In this document: one piece after another, positions 11,087 through 20,421 of the stretch
Layout of the letters: the number at the start of each line of letters is the position of its first letter
Numbering within the stretch: the stretch's first letter is position 1
DNA from: Akanthomyces muscarius
Lineage: Eukaryota > Ascomycota > Sordariomycetes > Hypocreales > Cordycipitaceae
NCBI RefSeq assembly: GCF_028009165.1
Contig: NW_026611618.1
Location: 1,798,001-1,862,000 of the forward strand
DNA length: 64,000 bases
Direction: 5' to 3'
Translations under genes and position numbers: made by a program
The notes under the pieces: model-generated
What the model was told of the DNA's origin: nothing
The model's input: the letters and a program-made list of their open reading frames with translations, nothing else
Databases searched by the model: none

Positions 11087-12067
11087 TTTGTGCACCGGAC
11101 TTTTGTGTCCCTGTAATTTCTCTGTGATTTCCCTCTCTTCTAATTCGTATAGTCTGGCTTGAGAGACTGCTTTTGCCGGCCAGAACACGCTTCAATCCCA
11201 CTTTTGCTTGTGATATCAAATGCCGATATCAGCTTGCGCGTGGACAGTGTGACGTGTGATGTCACAGCCTGCGGTCCGGGAGTCGGTTGCAAGCCACTGT
11301 CTGAAGCGCAAAGAAGGAACACGCCCTCGAATGCAACCACGACTAGCCACGGCTTTGATTCGTATTGCTCGGTGGAGACCGGAACGAGCCGCAAATAAAG
11401 GCCGGCTGAAAGAAGATGGCGAGCGGCACTTGATGGTGAAGAGTCTGCTGCCCGCCGTCTCTCTTCTTATGGCAATGTACAAGGACGGCTTGCCTGTACA
11501 GTGCACCAGAATTGACCCTTCGGAGAAAAAGAAGCAGGTCCAATCTTCCGCAATAAAGTGCCCGTGATCTGCTCAGCCCTGCTGCAGAGTAATAAACAAC
11601 CCAGTCGTGTAGATTTGGCAAAACGGCTCTTTTTTTTTTCTGCGCCGCAAATGCAGCTCTTGTGGTTTAGTGGCCGTCCGTGGTGGAGCCCCGTGGTTGC
11701 ATGCGTCTCCAGAGCCATGCAGCCTCAGCATCCCATTAAACCCCAGTTTGCCCAGCCGACTAGTTAGTAGATGGCAATATAATAATTAGGTTGACTAGTA
11801 AAGCCGTGGCGGACACATTCTAGAAACCGCAGATACCCGTCGGCTCGAGCTGCAGCCGCCCCCAGAAAGTGATGACGCTAAAACTCGGGCTGTCACCTTG
11901 GAGGTGCAGACACTAGCCTTGAAGCGACCTTTGCTCACGAGGTGCATTTGCGTTGCGAATCAGCATCTGATTTGTTTCCATTTACAAGGCTGGCATTCAT
12001 TGTATTGCTCTAGAAAATGACATCATGCCCGTTGTAGCTTTCCCTTTGCCGCAACATCCCGACAGCC
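11087..12067. other. Intergenic, no gene seen
   Basis: About 1 kb holding the methyltransferase promoter and the 3' end of the SR-like protein gene. I see no coding signal. There is a T-run near 11630. Confidence 0.6.
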
Positions 12068-13189
12068 TCAGCTCCCCGGTCCGAACCGCTGTCTCGCCAG
12101 TTCCTGCAGCATACTCATCGTGCCCTGCTCGCGCTCCTGCCACTTGCGCCGCTTCTCCTCAATCTCTTCCTGCTTGGCCCGCTGCAGCTCCTCGCGGCGA
12201 ATCTCGCGCTCCGTCTTGCGCCGCCGGTCCTCCTCCTTGCGCTGCCGCAGCTCCGCCACCGAGTCGCCGCCGCCCATCAGCTCGCTGTCGTGCGCCGCCG
12301 CCATCGACCCGCCCGGGCTGCCCTCGCGGAACTGCCGCATCTTGTCGTTGACCTCGCGCTTCTTCTCCAGCTTGCGCTCGCGCGTGCCCGCCTCGGCGCG
12401 CGGCACGAGCTCGTCCAGCTGCTCCTTTTGCCGCTTGCGGTCGGCGCGGCGGTCGGCCCGCAGGTCGTCGCGGGCGGCGTCCCGGTCCTCGGCGCGCAGC
12501 TCGTCGCGCAGGGCGAGGTCGTCTTTGGATGGTATGGCGACGCCCATCCGCGTGCCGCCACGAGAGGAGGAAGGCAGCGTCGGCCCGTAGTCGGAGTCGG
12601 AGTCGTCATTGTCATGAGCAGCAGTATCGTCCAGGCGCCGCTCTTCCACTGGTGAGTGTCGTCGGTCTTGCCTCGCCGGCTCAGGCCGGCTTGCGCGCTC
12701 TGCGTCATCTGCTGAGTGCGATGCCACAATTCTCTGAAACATGTCCGGGTCATACCAGCCCTCTGCCAGCTCACCCCTGTTCCATTTTCCGATGAAGCTC
12801 TTCCAGCGGCCCCTGACTTCGCGGTCATCCATGTCTTCGATATACTTTTGCTTCTGCAGATCCAGGTAAGAAGCCAGCAGGGGTTCAAACTTGCGTAGAT
12901 CGCCCTTGGTCAGTGGCCGTGCATCAAATGGTAGTGTCGCCGGCGGTGGCGCCGGCGAGTCGCGCTCCCTGCGCCGGTGGTGCTCATGGTGCCTGCGTGG
13001 CGAGCGTATCCGCCCTGTTGAAGGTTTTCCATCAGACTTGTGCTCTCTTGGGCCTCTCCTTTCATGTTGGGTATCTTCTGATCGTCGCCCTCGCTTGTGA
13101 TCTGGTGAACGAGACCGTCTGTCGCGATGGCGGCGCGAGTCGTCGGTTTCGCGGGTGGCGCGGGAGCGCTCATCAGCGGGTCCGGGCAT
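12068..13189 (-). CDS. Basic RS/RD-rich nuclear protein (SCI1/HEL117-like)
   Basis: Intronless, 373 residues. The N-terminal third is an Arg/Ser/Asp/His-rich tract (RRHRDRRSRSPDHKRGRRS) like those of SR-related splicing proteins. A compact conserved core follows (KFEPLLASYLDLQKQKY, then GRWKSFIGKWNRGELAEGWY) that resembles plant style cell-cycle inhibitor 1 and its fungal relatives, some of which are named RNA helicase HEL117. No helicase motif is present, so that name should not be used literally. The C-terminal half is a long charged helix (REELQRAKQEEIEEKRRKWQ), probably coiled coil. The ATG at 13189 is the first in frame; the upstream extension starts with TTG. A nuclear, RNA-processing role is inferred from composition. 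Confidence 0.75.
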   Translation of the reverse strand: MPGPADERSRATRETDDSRRHRDRRSRSPDHKRGRRSEDTQHERRGPREHKSDGKPSTGRIRSPRRHHEHHRRRERDSPAPPPATLPFDARPLTKGDLRKFEPLLASYLDLQKQKYIEDMDDREVRGRWKSFIGKWNRGELAEGWYDPDMFQRIVASHSADDAERASRPEPARQDRRHSPVEERRLDDTAAHDNDDSDSDYGPTLPSSSRGGTRMGVAIPSKDDLALRDELRAEDRDAARDDLRADRRADRKRQKEQLDELVPRAEAGTRERKLEKKREVNDKMRQFREGSPGGSMAAAHDSELMGGGDSVAELRQRKEEDRRRKTEREIRREELQRAKQEEIEEKRRKWQEREQGTMSMLQELARQRFGPGS

Positions 13190-14508
13190 TATGTTGTACG
13201 GGCTGTGAGCGAGTAACACTTGTCGCAATACGGCTGAAACTATGCAACGCCTTGTCGCAGCCGGTCGCAGGTGTTGTTATGTAGATGGATATGATGCTTG
13301 GTGAGATGAGATGGCTGAGCGAGAAGCAGCATTTAAGATGAAAATGCGCTTCGGTAGCTGCCGCCCCACTCAAACCTGCCACAACGTCGCTTTGCAACAA
13401 GACAGAGCTGTTTGTGGATTCAAATTAAAAGTTGCAAATTGATGCCTCATCACGATTTAAATTGTTTTTTTTTTCTGTTATTAATGCATGCAGTATCCCA
13501 ACCCAACATCTCCGGTTGTTGGGCCACAGTGGAAGAGCCTGGCGAGCAAACGCCAACACGACGCTGGTCTCGAGGAGCTTGACAAACATTGCTTAATACT
13601 TGGCAACGGCTAAAAATTGCGATGTTGAAGCTCGTTTTCATAGTATTTGCTTAATAAAATAAACAAGGAGCATTACCCCCACATTCATACGGCGGCAGGT
13701 AAAACATTCAGAGACAAGTCAAGCCACTGCTGAACTTGCATGATTCGGCACTCTCAAGCGATTTATGAAAACGCCGTTGTTGTTCTGCCTCAAGAGTTAG
13801 TCTGCCATTCTATTGTTCTTCACTGCGAATACTTATATTTCAATTTGGCTTATACGAAGCCGGTCCATAATAACGACCTCGCGATCTTTTGTCATGTACA
13901 AGATCCTCACGCATAACGTTAGCTAGTTGGTTCGATCGTGAAATGAGACGAGAAACAGACAAAGGGCCACGAAATCAACTAGCAAGCAGAATTCAAACTA
14001 AAAAATCACACGGCAAGTTAATATACAAGCGTGACGAGATGTTGATCTGGAAGAAAAAAGCACTCATGTTGGTCTTTAAGGTGCAAGTCATATCGCAGCG
14101 GGCAGCTTCTGCCAACACACTTTGCGTCTACCTGCCTACTCATAACGCCCGTGTCAAGCCACCATCTTTCCTTGTTTTCGATTCCGGGCCAGCAAATAAA
14201 ACCTCGCCAAGGTTTTCAGGATACACGTCATTGAATCTTCTGCATCCTTCGAGTTGTTACTCACCTGCGGCCGCGTGAGTCACCAGGCGAGCCTTGTTGG
14301 CAGTCCTGACCCCGCCAAGGCGCAGCTGCTCTTCTTGACCAACTGCTTGGCGGGGGGGAAACGGCACAAGCAAGCACCCAATCCGTCTCCCATTAAGCCA
14401 TTGCGCAAGTAAATGTACATGTAAAAGCCCAGCTGTTTTTAATCATTTGTTTTCTTTTCTACTCTCTTCACACAGAAATACATTCTTCCCCCTCCTCACG
14501 CCAAAAAC
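13190..14508. other. Divergent intergenic region, no gene seen
   Basis: About 1.3 kb between divergently transcribed genes. It carries AT-rich stretches (13420-13480 and 13630-13900) and should hold both promoters. No protein-like frame was found on either strand. Confidence 0.6.
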
Positions 14509-16230
14509 ATGGACTACTTTCTCTCCGACGCCTTCCAGGCCCGCGCCGAGGCCCTCATCGCCAAGTACCGCGTCCCCGGGCTCGCCATTGCCATCACCCA
14601 CCGCGAGCGCGTCGAGTCCCGCGCGTTTGGCTTCGCGCGGCTGGACGATGGCGACCACCCGCCCGTGCCGTGCACGCCCGACACGCTGTTCGACATTGCT
14701 TCCGCGTCCAAGAGCATGACGGCGGCGTCGGTGGCGCTGCTCGTCGAGGACGACGACAAGCACCCAGACGTCAAGTACGACGCCGTCGTGGCCAAGCTGC
14801 TGCCGGGGGACTTTGTCATGCCGACCGAGGAGCTGACGGAAGCGGTCACTGTGGACGATATCCTGTCGCATCGGACGGGCATGCCTACGTACGTATGAAA
14901 TCTGAACGGATGGACTAAGCGCTGGTCACCTTGGCGTCTCTGCGTCTTACAGCCATCCCATACAGTAGCGCAAGGGTTCTCCTTTACTTCATTGTACTAA
15001 CATGCACTATGTAACAGTCATGACTGGTCCTATCTTGGCACCGGGTCCCAGACCCCAGACACTCCCCGGTCCGTCACCAGAAACCTGCGCAACCTGCCCG
15101 TCTGCGCGCCGCTGCGCACCAAGTACATGTACAACAACATGATGTACACCGTCGCCGTCCACCTCGTCCAGCAAAAGACCGGCCTCTCCTTTGCCGACTT
15201 CCTCTCCGCCAACTTCTTCCAGCCCCTCGCCATGTCCTCGTCCAGCCTGCAGCCGTCGCGCGCCCGCGCCAGGGACGGCTTCGAGGCCCGCATGGCCATG
15301 GGCTACACCTGGGTGCGCGCCTCGCAGCGCCAGGCGCCCGTCCCCATGGTCGAGTGTCCCGAGGCCGACGGCGCCGGCTCCATCATCACCTCGGTCAACG
15401 ACTACATCAAGTGGGTGCGCGCGCTCCTCCACCGGACATCACCCGTCACCGAGGCCGTCTACAGCGGCCTGGTGCGCGCGCGCACCATTGTCAATCCCGA
15501 CGGCGAGCGTCTCCCGCCGCGCTCCTCGCCGGCCATGTACTGCGCGGGCTTGGAAACGGACTACTACCGCAGCCAGCAGCGCGTCGACCACGGCGGCGGC
15601 GTCACCGGCTTCGCCACCAAACAGCTGTTCCTGCCGGCGCAGCAGTTTGGCTGCGTCATTACCGCCAACAGCGGCGAGGGCGGGCACGCCGCCGGCACAG
15701 TCCTCTTCCGCGAGCTGATGGACGAGGTGCTCGGCGTGCCGCCGGCGGAGCGCCCCGACTGGGAGGCGCTGGTGGACGCCTTGGAGGCCAAGCACGAGCC
15801 GGAGAACGACCCGGACCAGTGCGAGGCGGCGCTCTGTAAGAAGATTCTTGAGTCCCTGGGCGGAGAGAAGCAAGACGAGTACAAGGAGGAGAAGGAAGAG
15901 GCAAAGCCGCTGACGACAGCGCTGGAAACATACGCCGGCATGTACGAGCATCCGGGGTACCACCAGCTTCTCCTCGAGATCAAGGACGGTAGTTTGTTTG
16001 TCGACGCCTCGGAGCGCTCCTTTGGCTTCACCGGCATCTTCAACCACATCGCGCAGCAGCGTCTGTTTACGCTCCGCATCGCCGAGAGCCAGGCCTGGGG
16101 CGGCCAAGACATGACGGCCATCAAGGCCGAGTTTGTACTTCAAGACGGCAAGGTCGTGCGGCTGGGCCTTGCGCTGGAGCCGGACATGGAAGACACGGGC
16201 GAGGAGATGATTTGGTTTACGCGCAAGTAA
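14509..16230 (+). CDS. Beta-lactamase-fold serine hydrolase with C-terminal barrel-like domain
   Basis: Two exons (14509-14888, 15018-16230) joined across a 129 bp intron give 530 residues; the junction reads GMPTHDWSYLG. This is a penicillin-binding-protein/class C beta-lactamase-like enzyme. The three active-site elements are present: S65-A-S-K68, Y165-N-N167, and H318-G-G before GVTGF. In fungi these proteins are usually esterases, peptidases or transesterases rather than antibiotic hydrolases. There is no signal peptide, so it is probably cytosolic. After the catalytic domain comes a charged stretch (DEYKEEKEEAKPLT), then a beta-rich domain (TYAGMYEHPGYHQLLLEIKD) like the lipocalin-type C-terminal domain of this family. 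Substrate is unknown. Confidence 0.88.
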
Positions 16231-16478
16231 AGTGGGCTCACATAAAAAGTATAAAAATTGACATAATGAGCGCAAGTACTTCTTTTTGAGCGGAAATGGT
16301 TCTTCATTTTTGATTGATGGTGGCGTGTATATATGTACATAAACGCTCATGAGGCATGTAGCTTCAATAGCAGACGGGCCAAGCTTCGAACGGGTGGGGG
16401 GTATCGGCGAGTAAATGGCAAACTCGTATATAATAAATTCCATGTACATGTGGAATGCCGGCTTCTTGTTCGGCGTCT

Positions 16479-18102
16479 TTAGTTCCCAATCTCGGGGCTC
16501 GGATTGTTGTGGATCGCGCAGCCTATGCACTGACAGTCGTCGCCGCACTGACAGCTCGACATTTCGCCCTCGCATCCGTCGGTGAAGGGGTAGCTGACAA
16601 AGAAAAAGTCATTGGCCGAGAGTGCTTGCTCCTCTGCCAGTCCCGACGTTGCATCGGACGGCGTCTGCGGCGCCGTGGGCGAAGTGGCACCTTCTGTTTT
16701 GCCTGCTGCTGTCGTGGCGATGCCGTTGGTCTGCGCCAGGTGTCCGTTGGTGGCGTCGTGCGTGCCATTTGGAGGTGTGTGCGTGCCGTTGGCGTGCGCG
16801 TGTCCATTCTGCACAGGCTGAGTGTCCTGCATCATTGCGTTCCAAGCAGATCTAACGTAGGTTTGCGTGGCATCGTTGTATGGATGGGCAGCACATCCGA
16901 CGCACTGACAAGAATCGCCGCAGCTGCACTGGTGAGAAGTCCATGTCGCGGTATCTGTAGCACCAGCCGGCTGGTACGGTACAGCCGATTGTGGGCCGCC
17001 AAACATGTATGCTTGTTGTACTTGAGGAGCCATGTTCATGTTGCTCATAGCCTGTCGCCATTGCTTTGGTTGGAGGGGCTGCATATAGGAGCCATATTGA
17101 GGAGGGTATGTAAAGATGTTTGGCGTGGCGAAGAATGGATACATGCCGTTGGCCATGCCTATGGGAGGTTGAAAGACGGGCATGGCGTTTCCGTTCATGT
17201 GACCGTTTGTGGCTTCGGTGGTCGCCTGTGTCGGAGTTGTGGTGCCGTTGGTTTTCGATGAGCAGCAGCTTCCTGAAGGCTCGGGTTTGTTGCTCTCAGC
17301 GTGCGTGTCTGCCTTTTCGACAGAGGTGCCTTGTGGCGCCTTCTTGCCGCTGCAGCAGCCGCCTGAAGCAGGTTCTGAACTGCCGTTAGACGCTTCTCCG
17401 GTTCCGTTTGCCAAACCGTTTGTTTCCGAGACAAAAGGCGGTGCCATGGGCTGCTGCATCATAGGATACATGCCAGGTACGCCAAAGGCGGGCGCTGCCA
17501 TAGGCATGGCCACGGTGGCGTATGGATTCATACCATTCATAGAAGCATGGCCATTTATTCCATTTGTTCCATTTATAGACGGTTGCTGCGTAGGATCAAA
17601 ACCCTGTATAATGTTGAGCTGGTTGGCGTCCATCCTCTCGAGCCCAGCAACGCCGACAGACTGTTTGCGGCCAGCGCTTTTAGATGACTGCTTCTGAACT
17701 CTGAATGGCGCACTTGGTGTCGGTCTCGTAGGACTGGTTGGCAACGACGAGCCATTCGACTCGGGCTCCTTCTTGATTGCGTCGGGGTCGGCAGACTCTG
17801 AGGAAGACGCAGGCCCGCAGCGGCAGGTTTGCTTCTTGGGTATAGCCGCCGTCACGGCAGCACAAGAGCACGGCCGTGAGGCAGGATGAGGACACGAGCT
17901 GAGCGGGCGCCCTGGTTTCCGGACAGGGACCATGAGCCGGTCGCTGGCATGGTTACACTTTGTTGATCGATGGCCGCGAATGCAGGGCTCACTGAGACAG
18001 GTCAGCATGTCGAGAGAGGCCTCACGATTCGAGGCAGGCCTACGCCCCAATCTTGTCGGGGTTCACATACCAGGCCATCTTTTGCCCATTGATGAGCGGC
18101 AT
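16479..18102 (-). CDS. Copper-fist transcription factor (GRISEA/CUF1/MAC1 class)
   Basis: Copper-sensing DNA-binding regulator of 514 residues. A 32-nt first exon (18102-18071) encodes MPLINGQKMAC, and a 79 bp intron separates it from the rest (17991-16479), so the zinc module is split by splicing. The copper fist has C11, C14, C23 and H25 in the CxxC...CxH zinc arrangement, then RKPGRP and the cysteine cluster CPHPASRPCSC. The usual (K/R)GRP minor-groove motif reads PGRP here. The middle is low-complexity, Asn/Met/Gly-rich and likely disordered, with CC pairs (GGCCSGKK, GSCCSSK). Two Cys-rich modules near the C-terminus, CSCGDSCQCVGCAAH and CQCGDDCQCIGCAIH, match the copper-binding repeats of activators that work under copper starvation. 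Copper transporters and metalloreductases are typical targets. Confidence 0.95.
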
Positions 18103-20421
18103 GGTGGGCGTTGAGAGGCCGCCGCAGCAGAGGAGCGATGCGCAGACGGTACGGTGGTTTTGGCGGGGTCCTTTGTGCTGCAGCTCAAATTAAGACGGCA
18201 CCGTCAGCGGTAGTGACAGCCGGGTCGGATGAGGTGTGTCGTCGCCCCGTTGGATAGGCAGCTCATCCGATGGCGATCGTCTCGGCTGAGGGATGCTGCG
18301 AGTAAATTCAAGCCTGCCTGCCACCTAACCGTTTCGCCAGGTTTATCGCGCGCGCGCCCGATCGTGGGCTAGGGTATTGGAGATGTGCCCGTTTGGCTGT
18401 GGAGAGGCGGCGGTGCTTGATTGGCGGCGAGCCGTCGACGGTGCTGTGTGACAGTGACAGTCCGGCAAACAGTTGACTTGTAATTTTCAGACGATTCAAC
18501 AGCCGCAAGAGACGACAAGGATTTCGGCGGTTGAGGGGAAGTTGAGCAAGGAAGAAAGGGAACAAAAAAAGGCGTCGAGGTTGTCATGGCAGAAAAGTAG
18601 CTTGTTCCCAGGCGGGCGGGAACCGAGAGAGGGCCTTTCTTTGCAGGGCAACCGAGGGGCTGCCGCGGGGGGTGCAGACGTTCCCCCTCCAGGCCGCCAG
18701 ACCACCGCCAGCAGGTCAGCGATAGCGCTGCCCCACGTGCGGCGAGGGGCTTTGTCCACTATAAATCCGCTGGAGGGGAATGGCCAGCCCGCTAAAGCCC
18801 ACTGAATGCTGTCCGCTGTGCATGCGCAAGGGTCAAAGCGAGCGTTGGTTCGGTGGTGGGCATGGCGTGCATGTAAACGAGAAGGGTTCCCCTGCCTTTG
18901 CGTATCAGAGTTGCCCCAAGTATTTTCGAGATGAATAGGTATCTTCTCATGTATCACTTTTTTTTTTAAACACGATGATCGTCTGCACACAGCCTCATCG
19001 CCATGTGCAAAGCCCAAGTTTCCTTCAGCGCGCACGGACAGCCGTTCGCCAGCGACATCCAGGCACCAAACGCAGGCGGCGGGCTTCGTCATGTTTCATG
19101 GGAATACCGCTGAAACGGAAAGAAACCAGTCCATTGCTGGTATTTGCGGGGAATTCCAAGTCCTGTTCTTTTATCTTTTCTTTTTCTTTTTTTGCCTTTA
19201 AATGACGAAACGAATATTTGCGCGTGTACATGTCTGCACAAGCCTGCCTGGGACACTCATTGGCGAGCGAGGTGTAGGGCCCTGGACAATGATCACCACC
19301 GCCAAAAGGTGTCATTCGCCTTGCATCTGATGTATTCCTTCTTTTTCTTTCTAAACAGGAAAAAGGCAGCCAAGGCTACACAGCGCCACCCCATCCATGT
19401 CAGTGATACATGCGAGCTGACCGCAAACTAGGCTGGGGGGGGGCTTGCACCTGAAGCCAAACCAGGATCCTTGCTCTGTCATGTCGACACAGAGACGAAG
19501 CCCCATCGTCCATCAAAACCGAGACATTGCACAATCACAACCTAGCAATTTACGCCGATGCACTCTCTTTCTGTTTTCTCAAATGTATAAATACATGAAA
19601 GCCTTCTCATTTTTCATACAGCATCATTTCCCCGAAGCACTCCATCAACCCCCCATCGCCCAGAAAAATCGACCTTTCCGCTCAGCGTCGCGGGCCACCG
19701 CCAACAAATCGGCATAGCGGTTGGACCCAGATGAGCAAGTTTCTATTGGCTCGCACTCACACCACCACCACTCACACCACAAGCAGCTTGGGTATGTGAT
19801 GGACCTCATGTGGTTTAGTTACTCCGTACGCGACGCCAAACGATCCCCATGACTGTTATTTCGATACGGTGGCTGGGCTTCTCCGACAAGGCCCTAGGCA
19901 AGCAGGGCAGGGCACCTGCGAACCCGGCGGGATTCTAGCCTTTGAGAGGCTAGTCCCGGCCTCTCAGCTCACTCTCTCTCTTGGACCTGCTTAAACGGGC
20001 AGCCCTTGGAAAGTGTAATAACCGGGCAGCGCCCAAACGAACGAATGGTGGCGTCTTGATATTCAATACTGGACCGCGGGGAGGCGCAGGCCATGCGATA
20101 CATCGTGTCCCTCCCCGTTGATGTACCAGAGGACTCAGGCTGCCAAGCGAGTCAGCCAGCCAGCCAGCCAATCCCAGCCAGCCCAGCACCTACAACACGC
20201 CGCACACCTTTAATCGAGAGGTCGCCCTGTGATTCCTCTTATTCGTAGGCTAATCCCATATTGAACGCCGCGGTTATCAGCTTCGCAAAAAGAGGTTCAC
20301 GCCAGGCAAGTCCAGGTTCGGTAGAATCTACCATGAAAAGACCCGTCGATTAGCTCAAGTTGAATACCATGTCTTATAAATTCACTAAAACGCCTGGCTA
20401 AATAAATACAAGAGCTTTATT
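18103..20421. other. Intergenic, no gene seen
   Basis: About 2.3 kb between the start of the copper regulator and the end of the splicing-factor gene. It includes a GC-rich promoter-like section (18100-18900) and T/A-rich runs (18958-18968, 19170-19200). Short frames here look random. Confidence 0.55.

Noticed and set aside
15439..16575. 378-codon minus-strand frame
   Set aside because: Antisense to the serine hydrolase, which has all three catalytic motifs on the plus strand.
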